The notes under the pieces were generated by a model that did no database searches, was not told the DNA's origin, and was given only the letters and a program-made list of their open reading frames with translations. A stretch of DNA of 64,000 bases from Edaphochlamys debaryana. Taxonomy: Eukaryota; Chlorophyta; Chlorophyceae; Chlamydomonadales. Where the stretch lies: assembly GCA_016858145.1 (NCBI GenBank), contig JAEHOE010000177.1, positions 62,001 to 126,000 on the forward strand. Reading direction: 5' to 3'. Shown here piece by piece: positions 12,588-24,300 of the stretch; the first letter of the stretch is position 1, and every line of letters starts with the position of its first letter. Position numbers and translations under genes: made by a program.

Positions 12588-15515
12588 TCACGCCATCTGG
12601 CGGACTCGCTCCAGGACAGACTCCAGCACCGCTGCGACCTGGGAACGGGGGTTATCGGGGGCATAGATAAAGTCACTGGAGGTCAGAAGCGGTTGGTCAG
12701 CCTCGGAAGTGTAGGGCCCGCCTGCAAACGCAATCCCGCCGCTTACCATCTGCGCGCTCGGCCTGCTGTCCGGCTCCCTCCGCATGCACGCCCTGCCCAG
12801 CTCCGCCAGCTCCGGGTCCACGTCCTCGGGCCACTCCAGGGCCAGGTCCAGGTCGCCGGACAGCAGGCCCATCAGGATCTGCGCGGGGTGCCGCTCGTAG
12901 TGCGGAGGCCGACCGCCCGAGACCAGCTGCCACAGCAGCGCGCCCAGGGAGTACACGTCAGCGGCAAAGGCACCTGACGGCGCCGGCCGTCCCGCTCCTT
13001 CCTCGGGGTGGCCGCACCCGCCGACGCCATCCGGCAGTCCGCTTGCCATCCCGGCAAAGGTCTCGGGTGCAGCGTAAGCTAGCGCGCCCCACGTCACGGT
13101 GTTCTTGGACAGGTCAGCACCACCTGCATTGGCTGCATTCCTAGGGCCGCCGTCCTCCAGAGCGCCCCGTACCGCCGCACGAGCGCGGTCCGTGCTGGGC
13201 ACCGAAGGCAGCCGCAGCTTGAAGGTGTACGGCATCTGGTACGGCAGCGCCGCGTCAGTCCTGGCGTTGTACGATGTGGCGATGAAGGGTGACACGACTG
13301 ACGGCGCCAAGGACCCCTCCGCCCTGGCCACACCCCCCGCCGCGGTGGCCGGATGGGCACCCGTGCAGGTGCTCATGGGAGCAGAGGCGGCGGCGGCGGC
13401 GGCGCCAGAGCCCAGAGCGGCACCCGAGCTGATGGCAGCAGAGGAAGGCGGTCGCATGCGGTCGACGGGGGCGGAGGCGACGAAGGGGATGGGCGCCGTC
13501 ACGGGCGCGGGCGCGTGGGGCGTGGTCTGGGCCGTCCCAGTGCACTGCGGTAGGAGGGGCGTGTGTGGCACATGACGGGGGATGAGGCGTCAGGCTTTCA
13601 TGCTGTAACAGGGTCCGGCTGGGTGAGTACAAAGCATGTCCCGAAGGCATTATGCTGCAAGCACACACACGCTGCTTTGTCCCGACGGACTCGCCGCGGC
13701 CTCACCTGGTGTCCCGCCGCCTGTACCTCAGCTCCTATGGAGCTACGCACATACGAAACCAGCGGCGAAGCACTTCCTAGTCCCGGACTGCTGACACCAC
13801 CGGACGCGCCGCCGAGGGGCGAGCGCAGCCATCCCATTATCCCGCTTGAGCGGTGCGGGGCTGCAGAGGACGGCCCGGCACCAGAGGACAAGGGGCCGGG
13901 CCCCTTGTTGAGCAACTCCACTGGCAGCGGTAGCTCCTGCTGGGGGTCGGTCAGCGACCGCTGCTTGATGATGACCGCGCCAACCGACAGCGGTTGCTCG
14001 TCGGCGGGTGGCGGTTGTAACCGAGCCACTGGTGCCACGTCGAGGGAGCCACGCCCGGGCCCGAGGCCGGAGGAAGCGGAGGTCATTGTAAACGCAGTCG
14101 CCACACCTGCCATGCCCACGCTTGCTGCCAGGGCCCCTGCCACCCCGCCCGCTGCCGCCCCCGCCTCCGCCTTCGCATGCGGGGTGCTCGCGCACAGCAC
14201 GGTCCTCGGCTCCAGTCGGCCGTGTGCGAGGCCCGCGGCGTGCAGCGCCGCAACGCCCCGCGCCACGTCCAGGGCGGCGGCTATTGCCGCGACTGTCTCT
14301 TGCTTGCCCCGCGTCAGCAGCTGAACCAGGGACCGCGTGCTCACGTCGCGGGCCCTGCTGGGCGGGCGAGTGCCATGCGATGTCTGGCCCGACCCAGCCG
14401 CTGCTCCCTCCGAGGGCAGCAGAGCCTCCCACTGAGAGCGTGCGGCGCTGGCGGGCCCGGGCCCGGGTCCGGGTCCGTGCCCGGCGGCGGAGGCGAGCTG
14501 CTGCGGGGAGGGCAGGTAGCCCAGGCTGTCCGGCCTCCTGCTGGCTGAGGCGTGGCGCCGCGTGTGTTGCTGCAGGCGCAGCAGGTGCGCGTGCAGGTCG
14601 CCGCCGTCGCACCTGGGGCGGGTGGGTGCAGGTACGGACGCAGGCGGGGAGGGCTTGCGAATAACGACCCAAACGCAGCCGACCCCGCTGAGCAGTCCGC
14701 GCTCACTCGGGCGGCCCTGTACACACAGCCGACCCTCCTCGCTCACCACTCTGTGACCAGCACCTGCAGCCGCTGCCCCTCCTCCGCCACCGCCGCCAGA
14801 GCCTCCAGCGCCCCCTGCAGAGACCCCCGGGCCTCGGCCAGGCAGCGGGGGCCGTGCACGTGGCCGGGGGAGGGGCCGGCGGGGGCACTCGCGGCCGGCT
14901 TGGGCGCGGTGCCGGATGTGTCCGGTACGCTTACACTGGCACGCCACTCGGGAGAAGTGAAGAGGTCACGGACCTCTTCAAGTGAGACCTCCAGAGCAGC
15001 ATACTGCTGCACGATGTTGGGATGGTGCCAGGGTACATGTCGGCCTTTCGCTGCGTTATTGTTGACAACCTGCCACAAGGTCAAACGTATTTTGACGCTT
15101 CATCCTTGTAAGGGTTGCAGGGCCAGCGTTTCTGCAGGGTTGACCTGCACGTTCCACTCTTTACGTCCGTTTCACCAGCGAGCAGCCCGATCCCGCTCAC
15201 CGCAAGCCGGAGTAGCACCTCGAGACTTCCACCGTCGGGCGCAAACGACCCCGTCGCGTGCAGCAGCCTCTCGGTGTCTTCGCCGACAAAGATGCGGCGA
15301 ACGCACAACACCCGCGCGAGTACCGCGCCCAGGTGTCCTTGCAGGGCTTGTGTGGAGTTTGTCTCGGATGCAGCAGCTGCATCTACAGCAGCGGTATCCC
15401 CGGCGGTAGGCGGACCCGCTTGCCTCGCTCGCGCGACTGACGCTACGGACTGACCTTGACCGGCCCGACCAAAGCAGCATAACAGATTTGAAGCACGCAT
15501 GGATGCATCAAGCAA
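12588..15515 (-). CDS. Pseudokinase gene A (protein-kinase-like, catalytic residues lost)
   Basis: Five exons with consistent phases: 15201-15515, 14747-15069, 13706-14612, 12747-13544, 12588-12638; about 797 residues. The start ATG at 15515 is followed in frame by one at 15500 (MRASNLLCCFG). Kinase landmarks: HPNIVQQYA (N-lobe), hinge VTEWCDGGDLHAHL, helix E LDVARGVAALHAAG, APE motif AYAAPETF, then AADVYSLGALLWQLVSGG and CMRREPDSRPSA. The catalytic loop reads HGRLEPRTVLC where active kinases have HRDLKPxN, so the Asp, Lys and Asn are all replaced. No DFG is present; the matching site reads TFKLRLPSV. I infer a catalytically dead scaffold or regulator. It is the inverted paralogue of the gene at 29462-32883. 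Confidence 0.8.
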
Positions 15516-15787
15516 GGTGGTGCTGGCGACAGTTCGTCGGCGAAGTTCGGCTGCGTTCCTAGTTCGGCAGTGCTGCGAGTCAAGTCAATGTCCATCCATA
15601 ATACGCTTTAGTTATTGCCAAGACAACGACGATATGACAGGCATTTTGCATAGGTACGTACCTATGCACATGACCGGAAGAAACGCCGCGGCCGTACGTC
15701 CGGTCGTGGAAGGCTGTATGATAATCAGGCCGAACAGACTTGCCCCCGCGCTATTGACAGCGCACTCGGTACTGTAAAAACCAGTAG

Positions 15788-16004
15788 CCCCATTCCCATA
15801 TTCCAGTCGGGGCGCACGTGCACGCGGGGGCTCGCGTGATGCGTTTCGCTTGTTTGACCAAGTGGGACCAAGAACGTTCGTGCGCTTACGCCAGCTATCG
15901 TGGAGGCACAGTATTATGTGAGCAGGGCCCCCCCCTACGGAGGGATCCCCCGTTGCTGCCCGCAGCAACTCCCGTCGCCCTGGCAGCCTCGGGCGTTCCT
16001 ACCA
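15788..16004 (+). repeat. Direct repeat, left copy
   Basis: About 215 bp that reappear with scattered differences and small indels at 16503-16704. Shared stretches include CATATTCCAGTCG, GCGCACGTGCACGCGGGGG, GTGCGCTTACGCCAGCT and CTACGGAGGGAT. The roughly 500 bp between copies show no coding potential. Confidence 0.75.
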
Positions 16005-16125
16005 GCCAGTCAGGCGGGTTTCACTCCTCCCGTCTCCCTAGCACCCGTCTGGTCCCCAACTAAAATTTGACCCCATGACTTTATAGGGCATCTCAGGGCG
16101 TATCCCAGGCTCTGGAGTCGCGGGC

Positions 16126-16143
16126 GCATGTCGGCCGACATGC
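16126..16143. repeat. Perfect 18-bp palindrome
   Basis: GCATGTCGGCCGACATGC equals its own reverse complement. It lies between the two direct-repeat copies. Function unknown. Confidence 0.8.
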
Positions 16144-16502
16144 TTGGGCGGGCGACCTCCGCAGAAGTCGCCAGAACTCTCCCTAGACTTGTCTTTAGTC
16201 AAAGCAAGCCGTATGACAGTAGCTCGGCGCCTAGATGTGCTCGCGGGTGGTCGCTGACCGTCAGTCAACGACCAGTTCTGGGCATCGCGCGCCGTGCACA
16301 GCTTAAGAACACTCTCAAACACAAGCATATGCATCCCTAAGCTTAAATCTGAAGAGGCGTGGGCCATTTCGGTGTCTGGAAGCACCTACCCGACCTCGGT
16401 CCAACCGTGCCAAACCCGACCCCCCAAGGACGGGAATGCAGATATCACCACCAACGAATCGACGTCGGAGGATAGGACCACGCCCACGGGGATAGGGGCG
16501 GT

Positions 16503-16704
16503 CCCCATTCTCATATTCCAGTCGAGGCGCACGTGCACGCGGGGGCGTGATGCGTTTCGCTGTTTGACCAAGAACACTTGTGCGCTTACGCCAGCTGTCG
16601 TGCCGTGTCGTGTGTGCAGGCACAGTACTATGTGAGGAGGGGACCCCCCTACGGAGGGATTCCCCGATACTGTGGAACAACGGTCGCTCCTCGGGCGTTC
16701 CTAC
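16503..16704 (+). repeat. Direct repeat, right copy
   Basis: Partner of 15788-16004 in the same orientation, about 715 bp to the right. Confidence 0.75.
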
Positions 16705-17408
16705 GCCCAGTGGTGCAGCTGGTGCTGCGTGCTCCCCCAGCAGCGTGAGGCTGCCACGTGGGCCGGTGGGGGCACAGCAAATCAGCAGCGGAAGGCCTCT
16801 ATCACAGGAAGCAACCCAAGGAACCAAGGTGCCGACACTCCTGTTTATGCCGCCTGTCGAATATCAAAGTCGGTGACCCACCGACCCATTTGCAAAACGG
16901 CCTGGCCAGATTCCTACCAGCCCCCAGAGCCCCCCAACCCACGCGCCGTCGATACCTGACACTCATGTCGAGCCCATAGCCGCGCGGCAGGGTTGAAAGG
17001 CGCAGGCGCGGGGACCCTCGCCTCTATGCAACCGTCAGTAACGAATACTACTTACTCTGGCGGGCCCCAAACGCCCCCAGACCGCGTGCTACAGATTCTT
17101 TGCAGAGTTTCAGGGCCGTAGCCGCGCGGGCTGGGCGAAAGGCGCCTGCCCCGACGCTTTTTTGCCGAGAACGCAGCCCACATCGCGCAAAGTATTCACG
17201 GAATACAAATGTGCTTGGGGACATCGTTGCACGAGCGCGAGGGCGCGAGGGCCACTCGCGGCCAGTGAATTGTCGGCGGCGGGTAATCGGTGTACCCAGC
17301 CCAAACCCGCTGCGAGCAGCTGCGAGCGTGCACAAGCACTGCGGCCGTATATGCTCTAAACAGACAGCTGAATCGCGCAGCCATGTGTCATCTTACATGA
17401 TTGATCCA

Positions 17409-17439
17409 TTAGTGATGCCGCTAGAAGCGGCATCACTAA
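17409..17439. repeat. Perfect 14-bp inverted repeat with 3-base loop
   Basis: Arms TTAGTGATGCCGCT and AGCGGCATCACTAA are exact complements around AGA. It could form a cruciform, or a hairpin if transcribed. No gene end or RNA gene is tied to it. Confidence 0.8.
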
Positions 17440-17586
17440 GACCAGATCATTCGAACCCCCGTTCTTGAAACGTATCGGGGGCACGCCCACCGACGAACCC
17501 TATGAACGTCACGCCAATCCCCGCTGCTACTGCTGATACCGTGTTCGGCCGCACAGGTGTTCATAACTTCGCATGCAGGATCATGG

Positions 17587-17591
17587 TTACA
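17587..17591 (-). terminator. TGTAA poly(A) signal for the 17779-21016 gene
   Basis: TTACA on the plus strand reads TGTAA on the minus strand, about 190 bases after the stop codon of the leftward gene. Confidence 0.5.
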
Positions 17592-17778
17592 GGGCCCGAA
17601 TCAAATACCGGCCCTCAACCAAGGAGCGCGGCGCAGAGAGCTCGGGGACCCACACACGCACACAGCCCCTCCGGCGCACACCACTGGCTAACCCCAGTGC
17701 GACAGTGGCCCACGCCACGCCCCTCCACCCTATTCTACCTGCCTGGACGCTCCCGTGGCGAGGATAACCCCTCCCATG

Positions 17779-20700
17779 CTAGAGGCGTGCCGCCTCCACC
17801 CCAGCAGCCCGCCCCGTTGCCGCCAGCCGCCGCGCCGCTGCCACACAGTCCACAAGCGGCCGCCGCCCCTCCCCGTGCCCCTGCCCCTGCCCCTGCCCCT
17901 CCCCCGACTCGGCTCCTGCCAACAACAACTCGGGGACAGCGCACAGCAACCTAAACAGCGCCGCAGGGCTCTGGTCCTCCTCCTCCTCCTGCTGCCCCTG
18001 CTCCCCCTCTCCCTGGCCCTCCTCGCCCTGCCCTCCTAGCGCAGCACCAAGCCCCCCTGATCGCCCGCCGCCCACGACCCCAGAGCCGCCCCGGCCTTCC
18101 GCCTCCCCCACCGGGCCCCGCCCCCGCTCGAGACCCTCCGCCGTGCGCCCCCCGCCCGACTCCACCACGTCCGACAGGCGGGCCAGGGCCGCCGCCAGCG
18201 CCCCCCGCGGCAGCGCCAGGGCGCCGGGCGCTCTCCGCAGGAAGCGGATCAGCGCTGCGTCCATCTCGGCCTCCTCGCCGCCGGGGTAGGGGTATGAGGA
18301 GGAGGCGGCGGCGGAGGAGGGCGGGGCGCCCCCGGGGTATGAGGTGGAGGAAGGCGTGGACGCCGAGGCGGCGGTGGAGGGCCCAGAGCCAGAGCCAGCG
18401 GCTGCTGCCCCTGCTCGCCGCGCCGTGCCCAGCCTGCGGCGGTGAGGCGGTAACGAGCGCTCAACACGGGCTACACTTCAGGCTCACTACACTTCACGCT
18501 CAACAAGGGCTACAGGCTCAGGCGCTGGCCGATGACAAGGCGTACGGTACAGCGGAGCCACCAGGGACCACCGGGGGCTGAGGCTAAACGTCTCCGGCCC
18601 GAGGCTGACTGACGGCACATCTCCACCTACCGGCATCCCCCTTGCCGGCTTCCGGAAGCAGCGCACGATGCGAGACCGCACCGCGCACACCAGGAAACCG
18701 ACCGAAGAGGACCTTGCCAGTGGTACCCCACTGGCCTCTCGCGTTGAGGGTCCCGGGCTCGCTGCCCCCCGAATCATCAGTATCCCGTTCCAGTACCTCT
18801 GCTGGCATGTCCCCCCCTTCCCCCACTCCCCTCACCGGTGCCCCCTGCCGGCCCCCTTGAGCAACCCACACCCCCTGCCTCCTGGCCCCCTCACCGGTGC
18901 CCCCTGCCCGCCCCCTTGAGCACCACGGCCAGGTAGGCGATGGCGGCGTCCATGGTGGCGGGGGGGGAATAGGCCAGGGAGGGGCGCCTGGGGGGGGGGG
19001 CACGAACCGAAGCGGGGGCGGGGGCAGGGCTTGTGGCGATGCATGCGCCTGCCTTGCATGCTGCTTGGCCCTGCGCTGTGGCCATGGGTTCGAGTATTGG
19101 GGGCCGTGACCGGGTATGGTTTCCCCCTGCCCTAGCACGGTGTGGCGCGCCGCAACACCGCCGCACCGCGCCGCCGTGAGCCCTGTTTATCACGAGCTCC
19201 CTCGTTTACATGGCCGGAGCCCGCACCGCATCGCCCGTCGGCCCGCCTCAACAGCAGCCCCGAGCACCCGTCTGCAGCTTCCATCAACCCACCCACCGCA
19301 CCCACCTTGACAGCAGCCCAAACACCTCCGTCTCCGCCACCCCCAGCTCGTCCCTCAGGTGGCACACGAACCGGGCGCACGCCGCGGCGTAGGCGGGGCC
19401 GCCGCACGTGGCGTCCAGCCACGGCTCCGCGCCGCCCCCTGCCCTGCCGGCGCTGCCACCTCCGCTGCCACTGGCGCCGAGCGGGGGACCGCGAGCCCCG
19501 TCCCCGGCTGGTCCCCGAGGCAGGGCTGGTCCCTCCCCGGCTGCACCCTCCCCGGCGGCTCCCTCCTCCTCCTCCTCCAGGGGGACCATGAGAAAGGCGG
19601 GGCAGGGCGCCAGCACAGCCGCAGGGGATTGCACCTGTCCGGCAGGCGGGCGTGGGCTAGAGATCAGGATCCTGAAAGGGGACAGCACCCCCAGGCGACC
19701 CCACGCCGCGGCGTCCTCCGACTTCCCTGTGGATGGGGTCCTGGGAAACTTGACCCTCCATTCTGTCTGACAGTGTCACCATGCGAGCCTCGCCGAGGCA
19801 TCCTGCTGCTATCCAGCAACCGGGAACTGGCCGCTGCCACCTAAGCACACGGCCGCGCAAGACGCCCCCCCTTCCTTGCCTGCACCCGCACCCTCGCCCT
19901 CGCCCGCGTGCCCCACCTCGAGTGCCGTCAGCAGCCCCACCCAGGCCGCCAGGTTGGAGGGGCTCAGGGCCAGGTACCGGGGCGAGGCCTGCGGTCGGGG
20001 CGGTGAGCCACCCATCGACACACGACCCAGTGTCAGCCTCTGCTGATCAACCACCCGAAGCGGAGGGCGGGAGAGGTGGCCGGCACCCATCAAACGCACC
20101 GACGAGTTCCCAACCCCTAGGTGCTACCCTTCTCCGGATGCAGCGGCCCGTACCCCCTGGCTCCCTCCCTCTAGGGCGGCTGCTGGGGGCTGACCTGAAG
20201 GTTCGGAAGCGCCGCTGCAAACTCCAGCGCCCGCAGACCCGCGTGCTGGGGTCGGGGGAGGGCGGGAGGAGGGGGGGTTGGGGGGGCAGGCAAAGCGGGC
20301 TGGCTCCATGGGAGTAGAGGCAGGTGACGGTCCTCCATGCTCGGAGCTCGGAACCCCAGCTGGAAGCCTGCACGTGAGCTGAACTTTGAAGTCCGCTCGT
20401 GAGGTCCGCGGCGCCCATCCGTGTGGCTGCGTTCGTCACAATCGTCCCTTGCGCGCCAGCCGCCCTGTCCCGGCAGACTACCCTGTCTCTACCAGCCCCC
20501 ATGGCGCAAGAACCATCACCCCCCGAAGCCACACACCAACTGGTCCCGTGTGAGCACGAGCAGCGGCCCCACCTGGAACAACATCTCCAGTACCTCGTCA
20601 TCTGTGACGCCGTACATGCCGGCAGGCCGGTAGGACGAGCCCAGCGGCCCAACGGCCTCGTCGGGGCCAGGGGGTGCGTCCGCTGCAGCTACGCCTAGCG

Positions 20701-21016
20701 CAGCGGCCCTGCTCCGCCCCGCCCCCCAGCCCCGCCCATGCCGGCGCCCAGTGCAGGTCCCTGCCAGATGTCCCTTGCAGCGTAAACTGTCTTTTGTAGC
20801 TAAGGTGCTAGGAGTTTGGCGGCACGGGAGTGCAGACGGCGTGGGCCTGCTCCCCACGGCAGCCGGTGGGAGGGAGGCCAAAGGCCGACCAGTGGGCAGG
20901 CTGCGCAGGCCCCTCCCCCTGGTGCAGCCACTCCTTGTCGACCTGTACAAGCGTGCGGGCTTGAAGGGCGCGCTAGAAGAGGGTGGGTACCCGGCGGGCG
21001 AGAGGTGCGCCGACAT
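17779..21016 (-). CDS. Unrecognised multi-exon protein
   Basis: Six exons whose phases fit: start exon ending at 20573 (open from ATG 21016), 20195-20245, 19917-19988, 19306-19634, 18895-18987, 17779-18433. The product would be about 550 residues. I do not recognise a domain. Hydrophobic helical segments (TDDEVLEMLFQ, GLRALEFAAALPNLQ, YLALSPSNLAAWVGLLTALE, DAAIAYLAVVLKGAG, MDAALIRFLRRAPG) alternate with Gly/Glu/Gln/Ser-rich linkers. The helix spacing faintly recalls OPR or other alpha-solenoid proteins, and the divergent neighbour is OPR-like, but this is a guess. The 5' end is the least certain part; more exons may lie upstream. The donor of exon 5 is duplicated in the following intron. Confidence 0.55.
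18828..18921. repeat. Tandem duplication of a splice-donor segment
   Basis: Two 35-bp copies, 18828-18862 and 18887-18921, differ at one base and are 59 bp apart. Each holds the minus-strand donor CACCGGTGAGG with the last codons of the exon. The copy nearer the exon (18887-18921) gives an open frame; splicing from the other would read TGA soon after the first donor. Confidence 0.75.
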
Positions 21017-21354
21017 GTTAGGGCTTAGGTGCGGTCCTTGTTCGTGTGGTGTAATCTACTCGTAATCTAACAAGCCCATATATACATAGCTATGCCAGTT
21101 GTTGTGTGGGGCCACGAAGCACACGGATTGACGAGCTCGCTCTTCTGCGCATGACGTGCCCCCGACGTAAGCCCTATCGATAGCAGCAGCACGCTTATAT
21201 GCGTTGCAATAATTTTTGGGCCCAAGGCGAGTGTGTCGAGAACTTGCATCGGCCTTCATGCGGCAGATCTCCGCCACGCCACCTCACTCCGCAGCCCGGC
21301 TGGTGTTGTAGCGCAGCAAGGAGACGGAGGGCTACTTGAATCAGCTGGAAGTAG

Positions 21355-24300
21355 GAGCAGAGGCTGCCGGAAGTGCGGGACCCTTGCCGCGCAGCAACCA
21401 GGGCAAGCGAGCCTGTGTTAGAGGCTCTACATCGCATAAACAGGCGTTCGGGAGCAGAAGATCTTGAACCAGCTCTTGCCGACGCAGCCTGTCGCTTGCG
21501 GCGGTGTTCTCGTTGCATTCAAGCGCTGGTGCAACCGCCATGGCTCGTGCAGACACGCTTCGATGCTAAGGTGAGCGCTGGGGCGGGTGCAAGCTATGTT
21601 GCGGACGCGGGGCGGGAGGATCGGCATGCGTCGGGGTTTGGCGCTGCTCCTGGCGCTGTACGGCCTACATTTAAGGCTACATCGTTAACAGAGGGGTCCG
21701 TGTGGCCCATGTCTTCCAGGTCTCTTGCTGCCGATGGCACGGCCATGGCCATCGGCACGTTCCCGGGGACTGCGGCGTCGGGGCCCTTGCCCCAGCCCAC
21801 GCTCACGCGGCGACTTCGCTTGAGGAGCGGCTGCGCATCAGCCCCGGACGCACTTCGGCCCACAGTGCGCAGCGTGAGTGCAAACTAGCGGGTCCAGGTC
21901 CAAGCCTCTCCGCTTACCGCGTGGGGGAGGGGGGCAGGCGCTTGCGTGGGGTTTGGAGCAAACACGCAATGAGGGCACGGCCTGGACCACTGGTCGCCTG
22001 CTGCCATGGCAAAGCGATAACAAAGGCAGGAGGCGTAGAGCAGGTATCAGAGCACACTCGCGTGAAATCATCAGGGTTCTTGACGGGGTTCTGTGCTTGT
22101 ATCCCCTTCCCGCCGCGGCCACAGACGCTTCGGGCCCTCCAGCCCGCTTCTGCACACTCTGGCCGCGGGCCATTGTCTGAGCCCCCGGCGCCGACTCTGC
22201 CGCCCGCTCCTGGCTCGGCCAGCAGCTGCCAGCGCGGTTTCGGACCGGAACGCGGCAGGCGCCTCCTCAACGCCGCCGCAGCGGCAACAGCCAGAGATGC
22301 AGCGCCCCTGGCTTCTGCCACGGCCACTGCCACAGCCACTGCCGTCGCCGTCACCACCCCTCTCGCGGCCGCGCCTTTGCAGCACGCCACCGGACCGGCA
22401 GGGGGGGTCGCCCCGCCGCCCCAGCCGCATCACCTCGCCGGCAGCCCGCTGCTCCAAAGCTCGGGGGGTAGCGCTGCAAGCGCCTGTGGTGGCTTAGCGT
22501 CCTCGCTCGCGGGAGGCCACGCCCCACACGCCCTCGCGGGCGCAGCCAACGGCCATACCAACGGCTTTAGCCACCACCACGTGGCTGCGGAGCTGGAGCT
22601 GCGGCTGCCAATCCAGTTCCGAGACGGGGCGAGCGGCGCTGCCGAGCCGGATCCCGATTCGGCGCCGAGCACGTCGTACGGCAGCACCAGCGAACGCGGC
22701 GAGGAGCACCGGCATCGGCGGCGGCGGGACGCGGCGGCTGCAGCGCCGGGCCGCGGGCCCCGTGTCCGGGGGTGCGCCGGGGCACGCCCGGCTTCGCCGC
22801 CGGTGGGGGCAGGCACGTGGGCCAGCTCGCAGGCCCGCCCGGCTGCTTTCGCCCCGGGCCGCGATCAACGGGCGCCTTCGGGGCCCAAGCGCGAGCGCGA
22901 GGCGCCACAGGGGCCTCTGCAGGGGCCGGCGCTGACGTGTGCCATCGTGGACTGCGAGAGCTGGCAGGTGGGCAGGCGCGAGCGGCAGGCGGAGCGGGGG
23001 CACTGGTGTTTGCGGTCAAGGTGCTCACGCCCGGTGGTCGATAGCTTGAGATTAATAGTGCGGCCAAGGCCAGTACCAATGGCGTTTGGCCCTCCTGTCG
23101 GCTTCCTGCGGACCGCCTTCTTCCCCGCCCGCGCGTCACCCCCTCGTGACCCCTCTCGTCTGCCCTTCCGCCCGCCCACCACACAGGCGCTCGCGGACCT
23201 GGTTGGGCCCCGCCTGGCCTGCCTCAACCAGATCCACGTGGCCGCATCGCTGGTGGCCCTCGCGCACCTCAGCCGGGGGCGAGGCGGATCCAGAATCGGC
23301 GAGCTGCAGCTGGATTCGGATCTGGCTTCCAAGGCGGAATCTGAGCAGGCGGCGCGTGGCCGCGGGGGCAGCTCCGGGCCTGGGCGGCGTGGGGGCCCGA
23401 GTGAATCAGGCGCTGCCAGGGCAGCGGCGGCGGGCTCTGCAGCGGACAAGGGGACTGAGGGAAGGGGGGAAGGAGAGGCGGCGGAGGGCTACGCCAGCGC
23501 TTCGCAGCTGGCAGCTGACCTCGCCGGCCTGGCCCTGGGCCCGCACCTGGCCCGCTTCTCCGCCCGGGAGCTCAGCAACGTGACCTGGGCGCTGTCGCTC
23601 CTGCTGCCCACGGCGCCTTCGCCCTCGACACCCGCGACCCCTGCCCCCGCCCCCGCTCCGTCCAGCGCGGCAGCCGGCGCAGCGGGACCCGCGCTCTCGC
23701 CGGCTGCGGCTGCGGCCAAGCTGCAGGCAGCGTGCTCGAGCCGCTGGTCTGGCTTCAAGGCGGCGGAGCTGGCGGTGCTGCTGCACGGCATGGCCGTACT
23801 GGATCCAGATCTCGTCGTTCTCGCTAGTACCTCGCCGCAAAACACGTCACAATCTTCAGCTCCGGGATCTGAGGCCGACCTGGATCCACGATCCTGGCTG
23901 GCGGCCTGGTTCCGAGCCTCCGAGGCGCGTACGACAGCCGGGGACGAGCTGGGCCCGCGGGGCCTGGGCACGGTGCTGTGGGCGCTGGCGACGCTGTGGC
24001 GGCGGCAGCCGGCGGCGCTGCCGGGGCCCTGGGCGGCGGCGCTGCGGCGGCGGCTGGCCAGCCAGCTGGGCCACCTTCACGCGGGGCCGCTGGTGCAGGT
24101 GGCGTGGGGCATGGCCCGACTGCAGCCCTGGCTGCTGCCCGCCTCGGCTGGCCCGTCCTCCATCGGTTCGAGCTCTGCGGACGGCGCAGCGGCGGGCCCT
24201 CCTGCTTCCGCTACTGCGCCATCTCCCTTCGCCGCGGCATCCGCCGCCGCTGCGGGGGCGGCGGCGGAGGCGGGGCCGCGATCAGCTGCCGGCGGGGCTC

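Larger units (their letters stand above)
15516..17778. other. Intergenic, repeat-bearing, no gene recognised
   Basis: About 2.3 kb between the starts of pseudokinase gene A and the stop of the next leftward gene. It contains a pair of direct repeats, an 18-bp palindrome and a perfect 14-bp inverted repeat, listed separately. No ORF here has recognisable similarity. Confidence 0.5.

Noticed and set aside
17440..17465. TTCGAACCCC resembling a tRNA T-loop next to the 17409 hairpin
   Set aside because: No matching T stem, anticodon arm or acceptor stem on either strand.
21594..21863. 89-codon minus-strand ORF that might be a first exon of the 17779-21016 gene
   Set aside because: It overlaps the phase-consistent upstream exon of the OPR-like gene, and no splice path to 21016 could be shown.
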